Positions 22,208 through 34,180 of a stretch of 64,000 nucleotides of DNA are shown here, piece after piece; positions within the stretch are counted from its first letter, which is position 1; every line of letters begins with the position of its first letter. The notes under the pieces are model-generated. The model was given only the letters and a program-made list of their open reading frames with translations, ran no database searches and was not told the origin of the DNA. Location of the stretch: positions 123,905,809 through 123,969,808 of the forward strand of contig OX235264.1 of assembly GCA_944472135.2 (NCBI GenBank), given 5' to 3'. The position numbers and the translations under genes are program-made. The DNA is from Trichobilharzia regenti. Lineage: Eukaryota; Platyhelminthes; Trematoda; Strigeidida; Schistosomatidae.

Positions 22208-22956
22208 TGGTGCAGAGATCTTATATCCTGACACAGATATTAACTTATCTCGTATGAACAGTAAATTCTTGGTTCTTACGCAACACAGATTGATACAAGT
22301 CAGTCAGTCCCCTCGAATAGACCTACAACTGCGAAGAAATTATTTCGATCACTTCATTCAATCTTGATGACCGAGGAAAGCGCTTAACTATTCATGTATA
22401 CTTGTAATCGTCTATCGCGATGGAATGTGAAACTCTCTCGCATTACTATATCACCGAATGCTTTTCGCGTTGTTCGAATATATCAGTAACATCATTCAGT
22501 CATCACAGAACGCATATCACACAAATAGGACGATGGAATTCATGTCGGACGATGCGATGTACTTCCATGAAATTAATTTTCACGAGAGGGATAATTATCT
22601 GGTTGCAATAATCCCGACTATCGCTGCCGAAACATCTCGATTATACACGCTTACGCATATAGGCAAACTTTCATTGTTTCCCGCCTATTCGAAGTCTCCT
22701 CAAATTCTCCTCACTTCATACATGATTACTTAACATATTTGTGAAAAAGTGATTCTTTTGCGCAGTTTCAAACTAAACAATTTTTTTTATCACATCAAGC
22801 ACTTAAACAGTTTCTCATACTGGTAGCAATTAACTGGGATGAATTCTCGCCGCCTCTTTCCGCTCGACTACATTCACGCCATAACATCTAAATTTCTGTG
22901 GACCGATTGTGATACTGTTTAAAATACAATGCTGCTCTGAAGCGAAAATCTCGCAT
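22208..22956. repeat. Tandem array unit 3, partial
   Basis: This starts as units 1 and 2 do and follows unit 1 positions 1-740 with increasing divergence to about 22950. There, instead of entering the + strand LINE, it runs into the inverted copy of the unit U/gene A segment. Short reading frames here (for example 22458-22733) are shared with unit 2 but broken by a stop in unit 1. The differences between copies are mostly amino-acid changing, so I see no sign of coding constraint. Confidence 0.75.
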
Positions 22957-23590
22957 GTTAACAATGACAACAGTACACATCCATTTGATCTTCTCTGTGA
23001 GATTCCTACCAATTGGATGACACACCTCAAATTCCTAGCAGACTAATGAAATATTCACAGGTTCGTGCATGATGCTAACATTCCACGTCAGCTTGATCAC
23101 TCCAGCATGTTTGCCTTTTATGTGTTTCCTGTGCATTGAAGATTCTCTGCGAACACATCGCTTCTCTTCACTAAAGTCTAACGCTCATCCAACATTGCCT
23201 CTTCTACGGGAGTCACGAACAGAAAATAAACCAGCTGACTTTCTTCATATAGGCTAATAATAATAGGTTGACCCGTGACGACATCGGCGATAATCTATGT
23301 GTTGTGATACGAATGATGGATTCACCAGACAGATATTTGATGAGACAACTAGACTTCCTGTTGATAACAACATACATACAATGTGGCTAATTCAGCATCA
23401 TCGAATTGTGAAACATTTACTCACTCTCCCAACTGTACTTGTCATTTCACCAGCAATTGTTTCCTACCTGCTACTCAGCACGACATATTCATCCTGTGTT
23501 ATGCACACAGTTAATAGTGTTGAGGCGAAACGTGAATACTCGTCTATTGATTCTGTGTATGTTGGTTAAATAAAAGTTTGTAACTTGCAC
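22957..23590 (+). other. Unit U, inverted copy: segment holding a candidate peptide gene
   Basis: The reverse-oriented counterpart of 11331-12034, at ~80-85% identity by eye. The end carries the candidate CDS 23381-23569 and AATAAA at 23569-23574, followed by a GT-rich run (TATTGTGTGTGAG) that suits a cleavage region. 22957-23380 contains no reading frame I can support. Confidence 0.4.
23381..23569 (+). CDS. Unit U candidate: small secreted, amidated-peptide precursor
   Basis: A single open frame of 62 codons. It has a short N-end (MWLIQHHRIVK), a 20-residue hydrophobic run (LLTLPTVLVISPAIVSYLLL) that could be a signal sequence, a spacer, then KREYSSIDSVYVG and stop. Cleavage after KR and amidation through the final Gly would give EYSSIDSVYV-amide. 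The poly(A) signal overlaps the stop codon. The peptide end is kept in the unit 2 copy (EYPSIDSVYVG) and in the 56 kb copy (EHPSIDSVSTG followed by Arg), although the ATG is present only here. An unseen upstream exon, or a relic, are real alternatives. No known family recognised. Confidence 0.3.
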   Translation: MWLIQHHRIVKHLLTLPTVLVISPAIVSYLLLSTTYSSCVMHTVNSVEAKREYSSIDSVYVG

Positions 23591-24152
23591 ATAATCAGCA
23601 TATTGTGTGTGAGCATCATTCACTGATCAATGCAGCAAGATACTTAACGTATTCTCTCTATTGATTAACAAATTCATAAAAGTACTTCTCAGGTCAACTG
23701 GTTTCCACGAATCATGAGATAAGGTAAGTAAAAAGAGAGAGATACTGAGGGTAAGAATGTGAGATTGTGATATGTTCACGTTTTTCTAGTCAGGTGAAGG
23801 GTTTGGGGGTTGTCCTTAGTTCTCACAGTGCACAACACAACTAAAGACACAGAGAACAAACGGTACAAACTGAACGTAAACGATTGAACACAGACGACAT
23901 ACGTATTGCATTGTATCTCTCTCCCTTTGTCCCCTTGGTTTCTCAGGCTATACTTTATATCATGATTCGAGAGAACCGGTTCAAGTGCTCTTTAAACTGT
24001 TACTAATTTGTGGAGTTGAAACTTAGAAAGACTGTGCTAATCGCTTTCACTAATTTACTAGTTTCCACTTCTCTCAATACACGCAAACAAACACGTGATA
24101 TATGCTCCTCTGTCACATGATACGTTAGCATGGAAGCTTGGTAGCAGAGTGG

Positions 24153-24160
24153 TATAAATA
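24153..24160 (+). promoter_or_regulatory. TATA box of gene A copy 3
   Basis: TATAAATA, 60 nt upstream of the ATG at 24220, as in copies 1 and 2. Confidence 0.55.
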
Positions 24161-24219
24161 CTGTAGAATGAGCACGGGGGTTTATGACAGTGTGATAATC
24201 AGTATCCAGAGGAGTGAGA

Positions 24220-24480
24220 ATGCAGTCGAAGTGTGTACCATCTAGATTGGCCATCGGTGTCGTCCTCTTCCTTATCCAATTGATCTCCGTGTTTGCTGCT
24301 ATTATACACCACACTGTCCCAAATCACAAACGTGAGTGATTCGAGCTCAACTAACTAACTAATTGTTTAACTGACTAACTAGTTATGTAATGAATGTGTT
24401 GTGTATGAACTTCTCTCAATATCCTCTGTTTATTTCATTCACTACTAGGTCAAGTGCCTATGCTTCGATTGGGGAAGTAG
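24220..24480 (+). CDS. Gene A copy 3: putative secreted, amidated-peptide precursor (two exons, 47 aa)
   Basis: Exon 1 is 24220-24331 with donor GTGAGT, the intron is 117 nt ending CACTACTAG, and exon 2 is 24449-24480 with stop TAG. The protein is as in copy 2 except for one residue (VPSRL for VRSRL). Signal sequence, KR and QVPMLRLGK-stop are kept. AATAAA is at 24580-24585. The copy lies in an inverted duplication of unit 2 sequence (10240-12034). Identity across this gene is ~99% while the flanking repeat falls to ~85%, so the gene tract has recently been homogenised. Confidence 0.6.
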
Positions 24481-24680
24481 TCAGCGAAGCCGAGAATCGC
24501 ATCAGTCGTATTTCTATTAAATGCAGTGCAGTCGATTTAAATACTGATTCTGATTTCTTTGTACACTGTGATATATATTAATAAACATTTCCTTCGATAC
24601 ACACACAATCTTCTGCATGACGATGTCTCCCACTGTTCGCTGGTTGAAAATTAGTGGTTGTGAATTTCGACTGAGATGAC

Positions 24681-27004
24681 ACACCAGTTGTTTTGTCCTC
24701 GACTCTCGATGTAGCGTCTCAGTGGCAGGCGTGATTTGACATTGTTTCTTTACCTTGACATATTCCGCTCTTCAAAATCAACACAAGATCTCAAATGTAT
24801 GTCAGTCATGCTGCGTTAATAAGTCGATTATAAAATGAATTGATGGTTGGTGTTTTCAGGTTTCTTCGGGACACAGACACTCCTGAAATTATCTGTGTCT
24901 TTATTCTACAATGTCGAATGCTACTCGCCTTATAGTACATTCAATTTTTAATGCGTTTTTAAGAATTACGTTGCCCGAAGATACTGAGATGTTATAGCCT
25001 CTTTGTGTTCAAACGGCAAGCGTTCTCAATAAGATGCAACCATCATGAGTCCTAGTGTCTCGGTTTATTTAAGTAATTGACATGATTCGAACAATTGTTG
25101 GACTGGACACTGCGCGAAATAATCCCTGTCTCACAAATATTGTACGTAATCATGTTTGGAATGAAGGGGATTTGGGAAGTCTTTGAATAAACTGAACACA
25201 ATGATACTTTGTCTACCTAAGTAACCGAGCCGAATCGATACTGATTGGTCGAAATTTCGGAAGCGATATTTGTGATTATTTCAACTAAATCTTATCCATA
25301 TCGTGATATGCAATCTTATAAGTAAATATCATATCATCCTGCTCAAATCGCACCATCGCATTTGTGTGAGATGTGGTGCATGATGACGGAATTCGTGACT
25401 GATCATTTTGACCAACGCAAAAAGCATTCTGTGAGGTGGTAATGCGTGAGGATGTCGTACTCTATTGGTTGATAATTCATCGCGATAGTCGATTACAAGT
25501 ATACCTGAATATCTCTGCACTTTCTACAGTCATCAGGATTGACGATAAACGCTTTCAAACAGTAGTTAAACTTGTCGGAATCGATTGTGTGCAAGTACTG
25601 AAGCTAGAGAAATTTCGTCTACTGATACACAACACGAAGGGATGTACTTCCTCGTTCATCCAGCACCCACATCTAATAAATACACAACTGACAAAGACGT
25701 ATTAGTTCATGGCCAATGTTGATGATCGTGTAGGCCGAGTCAACTACCATCAGTTCACAAATATTTGAATGTAAATCAGGTAGGTGATTTCAAATATTAG
25801 TCAACCGAATTATTACTGAGAATTCGTAGTGATAAGAATGATGGCCTTGTGCAGGTATATCGGAGACTGACCACCTGTGTGTCTGAAACAGGCAAAATTG
25901 CAAAATAGTCACAAATCATAAGTACGCTAGTCCATTTGATTGATGGAGAATAGACAGCAACCGTCAGTGAAGGGTGTTCTATGCTACATTCACCTGTGAA
26001 TACTGATGTGTGCTTTAAAGTGTAGTCGATAAAAGTAGAATTCTATACTTGCGTGTGTCAGCATACAAACAAATTTTGATATTTATCACTGTCGACGGAG
26101 TATTGGTGGAGCAATTTGATGTGATTTCACTAAACGTGGACAAACATCTTACAGCGCCGTTTCGTTGGTGGACATATAGTATCATTCTCAGAGTATTTCT
26201 CCATTGGAACTTCGAAAATGCATGTTTTATGCTATTACTACCTTCATAAATCCACAAACCACATGAGATTGCAAAACAGAATGACGAATGATTTTGGTGC
26301 AATGCAGAGTTGTATAGTGTAGCGAAATTTAATTTAGGCATTGTGTTTCACTGATGAATGACGGTACTGCTCATACCCGGATGCAGGGCAGACACGGAAG
26401 CATGTTACAGCTAAACAAATAACTACTTTGCACACATGTTTCAACACAGGGAAGCTTGAAGGCATCCATGATAGCCTAACTGTGCATTATCTCAGTTACT
26501 GTGGATTGGAGTCACGTGCCTGCTGGACGGTAACTCTTTGTGTTGTTTCTAATCAGCAGTGCCAAGCTCACTTATCGTCACTTCCAAACATTTGTGCAGT
26601 TCGTGGATTACAGTGATGTGTTTGTTTGGATGTATCATTCCATAGGTGCCCTTTCGGTGAAGCTGACGTATCTCATTATTCTGATATTCATAATAATGTT
26701 AATCTCATCCCCGTTGGAAATAAATTGTAATTAATACTGTATCACACTCTGTCCGAAGAAATTGAGATTGTATGCCATCGATGTAGCCGAGCGTAAAAAG
26801 GCGGCCAAACCTCTTTCCAAGTAGACGCAACCAGCATGTCAGTCCAAATATCTCTGTGTGTTCAAGCAGTTGACAGGGTTGTTCAACTTGAAACTGCGCG
26901 AAATAATTCCTGGCTCACAAATATGTTAAATAGTCATCTTTGAAGTAAAGATGATTTGGGAAGAATTCGAATAAGCAGTAGGCAATGAAACTGTGTCTAC
27001 ACAG
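24681..27004. other. Old diverged unit sequence, no gene supported
   Basis: 25320-25600 is a diverged inverted copy of about 140-330 of unit 1, and 26740-26960 of about 541-740. A 65-codon frame at 26540-26734 (+) has a diverged inverted counterpart with an open frame at 34387-34187. An AATAAA lies at about 26722 near its end. 26015-26341 shares a 25-residue stretch (KF-W-NTLRMILYVH) with the + strand near 54290, again a diverged repeat. None has convincing start or splice support. Confidence 0.45.
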
Positions 27005-27170
27005 CCATAGCCTCTCACCCCATGACATCTTCTTTTCGTGTATTATCTGCCTCCATTTCGGCTTACATTCATAATGTCCATTAGGATTTTTATGTCTCCT
27101 TGTAGCACTTTTTCCACTACTGTTTGTAGTTGTCTCTTAAAATCCTCCTTCTTTTCTTGTTCCGCCTTGT
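27005..27170 (-). mobile_element. Short RTE endonuclease fragment
   Basis: The - strand reads KKEDFKRQLQTVVEKV ... DIKILMDIMN, the stretch of an RTE endonuclease before the DxN motif. It directly abuts the 3' terminus of the CR1-type LINE. Confidence 0.5.
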
Positions 27171-28709
27171 TTTAAGATAAGATAAAAAATAGATTTATTC
27201 CACAACAGTACTTGTGATCCAGAATGGAATTCTCAGCATTTCACTACAGTGTTGAATCCAGTTAGTACATTAACAATGAATAAATTTCTACATAGTTTAA
27301 GGTTATATCAGTTAGTTTTGACAACAACATATTACCATGTCAGTAGCAAAGACAAAATTAAACAGAGTGTTAGAAGGTGTTAGAAGAGTAGATGCTGGCA
27401 TATTCACTAGCGTAAGCGGTAACAAAACGGTCGAGATATACAGAGTGTGAAAGAAAGAAGAAGAATGTTTTGAATAGAATTTGTAAGGAAGAAAGAAACA
27501 AAGCAGCACATAACAGAAAAAAGAGAAAAAAAAGAGAGAAAGACAACGTTGTACCTATAAATGATTTGAGTAGAAAAGACGAGATCCAGTTGTTCTACTC
27601 ACTATTTATAAAGTTATAGGTATCACTCCTCATGCTTTTTTTATGTCACAGAACACGAGCTAAGTAGGACATAGTTGAGTTTTGTACGTGCTAGTGCGAG
27701 CATTTAGTTTCCTATATAGGCTTCTGGTTCTGCCTAATGAGATACAAGAGGAGAGTTGTAAATGAAGAGGGTGGTGTAAGTTAGATAGAATGGATTTAGC
27801 CCATTTTTTCACATGAGTCCATGTGCCTGTCCACCAGAATGTTAACAAGCTCGTTAAGCGGGAAGTTGCTTACTCTGATGACAACCTTTAACATCCTGCG
27901 TAATAAAATACAGTCGTTCTTCAGTAGCCGAGAAAAAACTGAGGGGGTAGGGCAATAGAGAATAATAGGCAGAATGCCGGAGTTAACGAATTGCAGGAGT
28001 AAGGGTTGAGTTATACCAGAATACCTTAACTTCTTGATGTGGAAGGTTGAGACGGAATATTTCCTTAGAAATCATCAAGATATGAGACGATCAGGAGAGA
28101 TCAGCAGATAGAATGACGCCTAGGCATTTAATTTCTGACTTGGTTTCAACTTTAGTGCCATCAATGTTGCACACCTCGTGACTGCTAACCAGTTTGTTCA
28201 GGTCAGGTTTGTGCTTAAAGGTGAAGTAACTGTTTGGCGTTTGGAGTTGTTTAAGATGAGACCGTTATCCTTGGAGCATTAGCTGATTTCTGATAAAAAG
28301 CCTTTTCGTTTACAGCAGTCATTTTGACATTCAACAGGCAAAGATACAGTCACTTCGTCAGCATACTAACCAAGGTTTATGTCATTCGAAGATGGTAGGT
28401 CATGTAGAAAGAAAGAAAAGAGAAGTGAGGAGAGTACAGCACGTTGGTGGACACCAGCTTCAGTGAGCACGCCAACGGAGGATTTACTTTTGTATATGGT
28501 GTACTGCATTCTGTTTGAAAACTAGGAATGCAACCAGTTAGTGACCCAGGACTCAGTTTGTGTCATGGAGAGCTTATTTAGCAAGAGACATCTAGGTACA
28601 GAATCGAAAGCAGAAGTGAAGTCAAGAAACGTGCAGCGGACACCTTGCACCTTTATCTAATGATGAGACAATGCTGTTGTGTAAGACGGCTGCAGCGTCT
28701 AAGGTACTC

Positions 28710-29147
28710 CTACTCTGTCTGCAGGCAAATCATTTTGGGGTCTTCAAAGCTTTTAAGAGAGGGTTCGAGTTTAAGAAGTACTAGTTTTTCCAAAAGCTTT
28801 AGAAACGGGGAAGTGATGGCAATCGGTCTGAACTTTACACCCTTTCTATTGCCAGGTTTAGAGACAGGGACCATTTTAATGTCTTTCCATGGAACAGGTA
28901 CAACGTTTTCGGAGAAAGAAGCATTTATGATGTTAGTTAAAGGGGAACATGAAGCATCAGCGCATTGTTTTACAACATATGCAGGTATACCATCAGGGCC
29001 AAGGCTACATGAGGGCTTAAGAGTTTTAGGACATTTTAAAGCATCAAGAGTGCTTAAGTTCTGGAAGTTATCAGCTACATGATTAGTAACGTTAGAAGTG
29101 GTTATATTAGAAGGAGGGCGTATAAAAGACTGATTAAGAGCATTCAA
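28710..29147 (-). pseudogene. LINE reverse transcriptase, N-terminal part
   Basis: 145 open codons. SLGPDGIPAYVVKQCA, VPVPWKDIKMVPVSKPG and FRPIAITSPFLKLLEKL are the first conserved blocks of a LINE reverse transcriptase. The frame is lost at about 28710, before the AFDSV and catalytic YADD blocks, which survive only as degenerate sequence further on. Confidence 0.75.
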
Positions 29148-29177
29148 AGCATAAGAGGGAAAACATTACATCGCTTA

Positions 29178-29597
29178 CTATTGCCAGTAATTCATTGAAA
29201 AGTTTCCACACGCTGATATGAGATTTGCATGATAAAAGTGTATGGTTATACACATAGCATTAAGATTTTTGATTTCAGATTTGATGTGAGCAATAAACTT
29301 TTCAAGTGCAAACTTATCTTCGAGTTTATATAATGTTCCTCTTTGCCTGCGAAGTTGTTTGAGATGAGGAGACGAGAAGCGGTCGAGGTGTTTGAATAGT
29401 GTTTGTTTGGGACAGCATATGTCAAGACAGAACTTAAGATAATCCGTTACATTGGTGATTGAGTCATCTAATGTACTTTCATAGAATAGATACCAGTTGG
29501 TATCTTTTAACATGCATCTTAGATTGAGTAGGTCGACAGATGTGTGAGAAGATTTTAATATGTGTTTTGCTTTATATTTTTGGTAAAACACGAACAA
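29178..29597 (-). pseudogene. LINE linker between endonuclease and reverse transcriptase
   Basis: 139 open codons in a frame different from the endonuclease. Its content (DDSITNVTDYLKFCLDICCP, FSSPHLKQLRRQRGTLYK) is typical of the region before the reverse transcriptase in CR1/Jockey proteins. No catalytic residues. Confidence 0.6.
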
Positions 29598-30294
29598 TGC
29601 AGTGATCTGAGTTTAGTATCGGTGCACGTCTACGTGTTTCATATACTTCTTCGTCATTATTAAAAACTAGATCGAGTGTTTTGTCAAGTCGAGTGGGAAA
29701 TGTGACTATGTTTGTGTGACCAAGAGCTTCAAGAAAGGAGCAATCTGATGAGTTGAAATCCCAAGTAATAACGGATGGAGAGTTGTCGAAGTTGGCAGCA
29801 GCAAACATGGTGAATTCATAAGCGGAATTAGATAGATCAGATGGAGAGCAACTAGGAGAATTGTACATGTTTGTAACAAACATATGTTTATATTTGAGGA
29901 GATGTTTGGGGCGACATTTGACAGTAATGCAGTCAATGAAGTCATTTGAGAATGAGAAGCAAGCATTATTTGAAACAGACCATTTGGAGTGAATAAAAGT
30001 TGCAACTCCGCCACCATTTTTCTTATTACAGCATTGGCGGTCTTGTCGAAATAAAATAAAGTCCTTTAGTGAGATAAGATTGCCATCATACAGTTCGTGT
30101 AACCACGTTTCTTGTAATGTGATTATGGCAGTATTATGATAAATTTCAGTGGACATCAAGGATTGCAGGTACATTATCTTGCTTGGCAGAGAGCGGCAGT
30201 TAGTGTTCATTATGACAGGGACCATAGTTAGGTGAACTGGTGTACCTTTGAGAGCTCTCCCGTTGACAATGTTGTCATTCCTCATCCCTGTCAT
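29572..30294 (-). pseudogene. LINE endonuclease domain (CR1/Jockey type)
   Basis: 240 open codons. NTNCRSLPSK (the Asn-containing first motif), LQETWL (with the catalytic Glu), GGVATFI, VTNMYNSPS, ITWDFNSSDCS and the terminal SDHCIV fit an apurinic/apyrimidinic endonuclease-like LINE domain. The usual GDFN reads WDFN here. It would nick target DNA during insertion. It is followed by a frame change, so the element's single protein is interrupted. Confidence 0.7.
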
Positions 30295-30300
30295 CTGCTT

Positions 30301-30480
30301 TCGCAGATACCCAGTACTTCTAAGTCATATCTTCGCATCTCTTTGGCTACTTGCGCAGCCTTCCCAGTCTTGTACATTGGACTGACATTACACGTTCCCA
30401 TTCTTATTCTTGCCTTCATCGAGAGAAGGCACATCGGCTGACTGGTTACCCCGGAGTATATCACTAACCCCCAGTATCAT
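30301..30480 (-). other. Possible 5' part of the CR1-type LINE or a neighbouring element
   Basis: The endonuclease frame stays open just upstream of 30294 (GYLRKQMTGMRND), so the element may begin nearer 30450. I cannot place the true 5' end. Confidence 0.3.
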
Positions 30481-30879
30481 TTCACTCTCGGATTCAGGCG
30501 AAGAATAAAATATTTATTTGAAGTGTTTGTGTTTATAAGGTGTTTTCTGTGCGTTGACGCTTCTCGAGGAATTTGAAAGATTTAGTAGTGTGTGGTTTCC
30601 AGCTTCACTCCCAAACCTCCCTCTCTACCCGGACATGGGACTGGCTAGAAAACTAGCGAGTTAGTTAACTAAGTGAGGTTTTCCTCTTAACCAGGTGGTC
30701 TATAAAGCGTAATCCATCGAAGTCTCACTCAGTTTCAAAAATAAAATTATTAGCAGGAGATTGTTTCTAAGGTTTCACAATGAATGCACATTGTAGGTCT
30801 CATGTTAGTAGGGTGGAGGTTTCAACAGTGTATCTTAGCCACATAAACCATTAATTTAAAAAAGATTTTAAGATTTCTC
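30481..30879. other. Unassigned
   Basis: No repeat partner, gene or RNA recognised. Confidence 0.4.
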
Positions 30880-33800
30880 CGATAACATTGAGTTTAGGAG
30901 TGCGGTGACGTGGTGAATGCCATCGCTCAGGGTTTCACATTTTGTTAGAAGAAATTTAAATAAAAGCATATTCCTACATACGTAAATGGAGGCGTCTTTT
31001 CCAATCTCAGTGTCAGATAATCAGGAGATTGTCGAATGAAGCTGACTGACACGGAGATCACCTCTCATTTTTACTTTCTTCACTGAGGCATTCTTGGTGA
31101 GTGTGCTAGTAGATTATCTTTCACAGCTTTCTCGAAATCTCATGATGTTTGTTTTTCTCTTGCCACCAAATACGCTTCTACAATTCTGCATAATCACAGC
31201 CATCACATTCCAAATATATTTACTGCATATCAAGCAGGAGGGTCGAAATATGAATTACTTAGTCACATGATGACTGAGACAACGCAGGATGTACCAGTGG
31301 GATCGATTATCAAGGCAGATGTGGACAACAGTAATGTTGCGTACTTCTCTCAGTATCAAACTCGTTCGTTGTGAGCAGGAACCACAATCTGAGTTCATTC
31401 AGAAAGCATTGATTACCATCATCAATTAACTTCCCTTATGTTCGAGAACATATTGAAGACACAGTCCAGAGATAATCATCATGTAAAGTGAAGGAGAAAT
31501 TACAGCATTTCTACTCTTTCACTGCATACCAAGTCTTCGCAAAAGCAGTGAGAACACGATTCGCGTGTAGTCGAAACATAATTTATTAACAAAAATCGAC
31601 ATCTGATTGCAACGACAATTAATTCTATCAAGGTGTTATGCCTGACAAAATGGTGACACTTCTGATAGTAATACGCGATATCAGATAAATTCGGTGTCCT
31701 TTGGGAATGTGACCGTTGGAAATATTCTGGTTGCTATCCGAAATGTCTGTAGTTCAGGAGAAATATTCTGTCATTCTGTTATCCAGTTAGGCATCACTAT
31801 GATATCCAGTTGTTCAAATGACACTGCGGACAGTCACCGCGGTCATTTAACTCACTCAATATGCAGATGGAAATAAGGACTCATCGGTAGCGTGCTCAGC
31901 TGTAGAACATGCAGTGCAGTTATACAGACCGTCGAGTGGAACTCGAAAGAGCGGCGACTGGTGTGGAGTTTATCCGATTTTGACCTGCCCTAGATGAGAA
32001 CCAATGGTTCTTAGTGTAGAGAAACAAGTGAGAGGAGACAAGAATCCATAATGGTTTGCTACCTGAAGCTTAATTACCGACATCACAATATCCGATCCAC
32101 TCGATGCTGATGCTAACGATCCGGAAACGAAGCAAAGTGATTTCATTCATATGAACAGGAGTGGTAGATTCAAGGGAGACGTGAAACTGATGAGAAGGCT
32201 GATGCCAAGTGTAGGGACAGTGAACACATGATTACGTAAACCACGCTTCCTCTAGAGAGGTTATTTGGATAGGAAGAGAATTGATGGAATGCAGATTCAG
32301 ATTTAGAATACAGGTTCACATTCAAATGGTCGCCTTCTTCGAAGAAGCATTACTATTTACATATGAAGCGTAATGATTAATCGTCGCATGAATAACGACA
32401 AATAGGAACCAATTGTGACTGTTCTGTCGGGTGTCGACCACAACTACAACGATTTCACTAACACGGGGTTTGATTCACTTGCACAGGCGACAGGAATTAC
32501 ACCAGGAAATCATTATTCTGTTGAACATACTGGCGATTCTGGACGTCACACTTGAAAATGCTGGCTAACTGACTTTAGAACAAATTATCGAGTGTAGAAA
32601 AAACCAGTCGACCGATGTCTTTGCATTGTCTACCCCAAGTTAGTCGATAGAGAACACACACGGTTTCCCTAAGAACAAACCTACTTTTCAAACAGTTTCC
32701 TCTTCACACCACAACCATCTCACTACAAACAGGTGGTGGTTCGTATGTGATGCCAAGTCGATTTCAAACTCAAATCAGGCAGTTGTGAAGCACTTCTCAG
32801 TACGAACCACTGAAGTGATGGATGTTGGATTCGTGTAGAACTAATCTGTGTAACTGGAGTTTGCAACAACCAATTGTCGATTCGTTAACCTCAACATGTA
32901 TTCTATCCGGTGAGATTTCGAACTGAGTTCAGGGAATAGTATTGGATGGTTTATCTCATAGATATGCAGAGTATATTTTCATCTTCGCAGGGTTTGTGTG
33001 GATAGAAGTGAGATTTTCTTCAGTGCAGTGAAGCACATCAATGAATATTGCTATGGAAACCTGAAAAAAGAAATATTGATAAATATAAAGAAGTTTGAGA
33101 AAAGAATAGAAAACTGGAATGAGGCCAGGTGTCCACATGGATAAGCTATAGAGGTGGCGAACAGAAATATTCTTGATATTTTGGTAATCAGCAGTTATAA
33201 GTTTGAATATTCAACTTTTTCTGATAGACTCCTGCATTTGCTGTTGTTGAACCGATGAGAACATATTTCAGACGACTTCATATTGCTACTTCATCAATCT
33301 CTCAATAAACTTCATCAATGAAACGAAACTGTTTGTCTTTCGCACATACATCTTGAAATGTCCTTGTTCGGACACTTGTTTACAAAATCTATTCAAATCA
33401 TTACAGTGAAATCTCAATGACGTCTACGAGCAAGAAGGAAGACGTCAAGGACCTGTCAGAAATGTCCACACTTCTCAGTGTACATGTGGTTTGAGAAGTA
33501 TCCTTGAGTTCATGCTCAGTCCAGCTGTCACGAATGCCTACAAGATTCCCTGCGTTGAAACATACATGTAAACATATAAGTTCTAAATAAGTACCTTTTG
33601 ATTCGGCTGTTGAAAGGCTTTCGTGTCAGCCCTTCGCACGAGTATAAGCACTATTGACATCACTTAGCGTCCCTGTGGCATTTTTGTGAACTTCGCTACA
33701 TATAACACAACAACACTGCATTTATATTTCGAATGTTTATGTCTCTCCTGGTTGTACCAGTTCGGCCTTGACTATGTTCGCCGATGAATTCACTGCTTTT

Positions 33801-34180
33801 GCTGCAGCTTGATCCGAGAACTCATCTTGAGATTGTATATCACGACGGGGATAAGATTCAGTTGAAATGTTCCCAAATATAACTTCCAAAACTTCGCCAA
33901 ATAAGTCTCGATTCGGCACGCTAACGCATAAACACATAGGGACATTGACTTCGGCTTACTTGAATTCTCCTCAAATTCTCTTCACTTCAAACACGATTAT
34001 TTAAATATTTGTGAGACAGGGATTATTTCTCACAGTTTCGAATCATGTCAATTGCTGAAACAAAATGACAGACTCGAACTCACATGTTGGTTGTGTCTAG
34101 TTGGCACGAAGTTTCGCCAGCTCTTTCACCTCGGCTACGTTGACTAAATAAAATCTCTATTTCTTCGAACAGAGTGTGAG
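30880..34180. repeat. Old diverged copy of the unit body
   Basis: It follows unit 1 from about 4518 to 6740 in the same order (for example ACCACAACTACAACGATTTC near 32440 against TAACAACAACGATTTC near 5490, and CATATGAACAGGAGTGG near 32149 against 5209), then about 33950-34030 matches 490-570. Identity is far lower than among units 1, 2 and the right-hand unit. There is no RTE endonuclease fragment or CR1 arm at the expected places, so those insertions came after this copy split off. Confidence 0.6.

Larger units (their letters stand above)
22957..24680. repeat. Inverted duplication arm (partner 10240-12034)
   Basis: The right arm of a ~1.7-1.8 kb inverted repeat with a 10.9 kb spacer. It carries unit U and gene A in the opposite orientation. 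Homology ends at 24680 (...TTTCGACTGAGATGAC), matching 10240 on the partner. Confidence 0.8.
27171..30300 (-). mobile_element. CR1/Jockey-type LINE, long but broken copy
   Basis: About 3.1 kb on the - strand. Parts in order: endonuclease (30294-29572), linker (29597-29178), N-terminal reverse transcriptase (29147-28710), then a frame-broken remainder in which DFTSAFDSV (about 28620), GVLTEAGVHQ (about 28470) and the C-terminal tail are still readable. The 3' UTR ends in a TTATCTTATC terminus at about 27171-27190. The truncated LINE ends in the array units derive from the same family but are much less diverged from one another than from this copy. Confidence 0.8.

Noticed and set aside
24000..24600. 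Gene A as a micro-exon gene (schistosome MEG)
   Set aside because: It has only two coding exons (112 and 32 nt) and none of the serial tiny in-frame exons that define that class.
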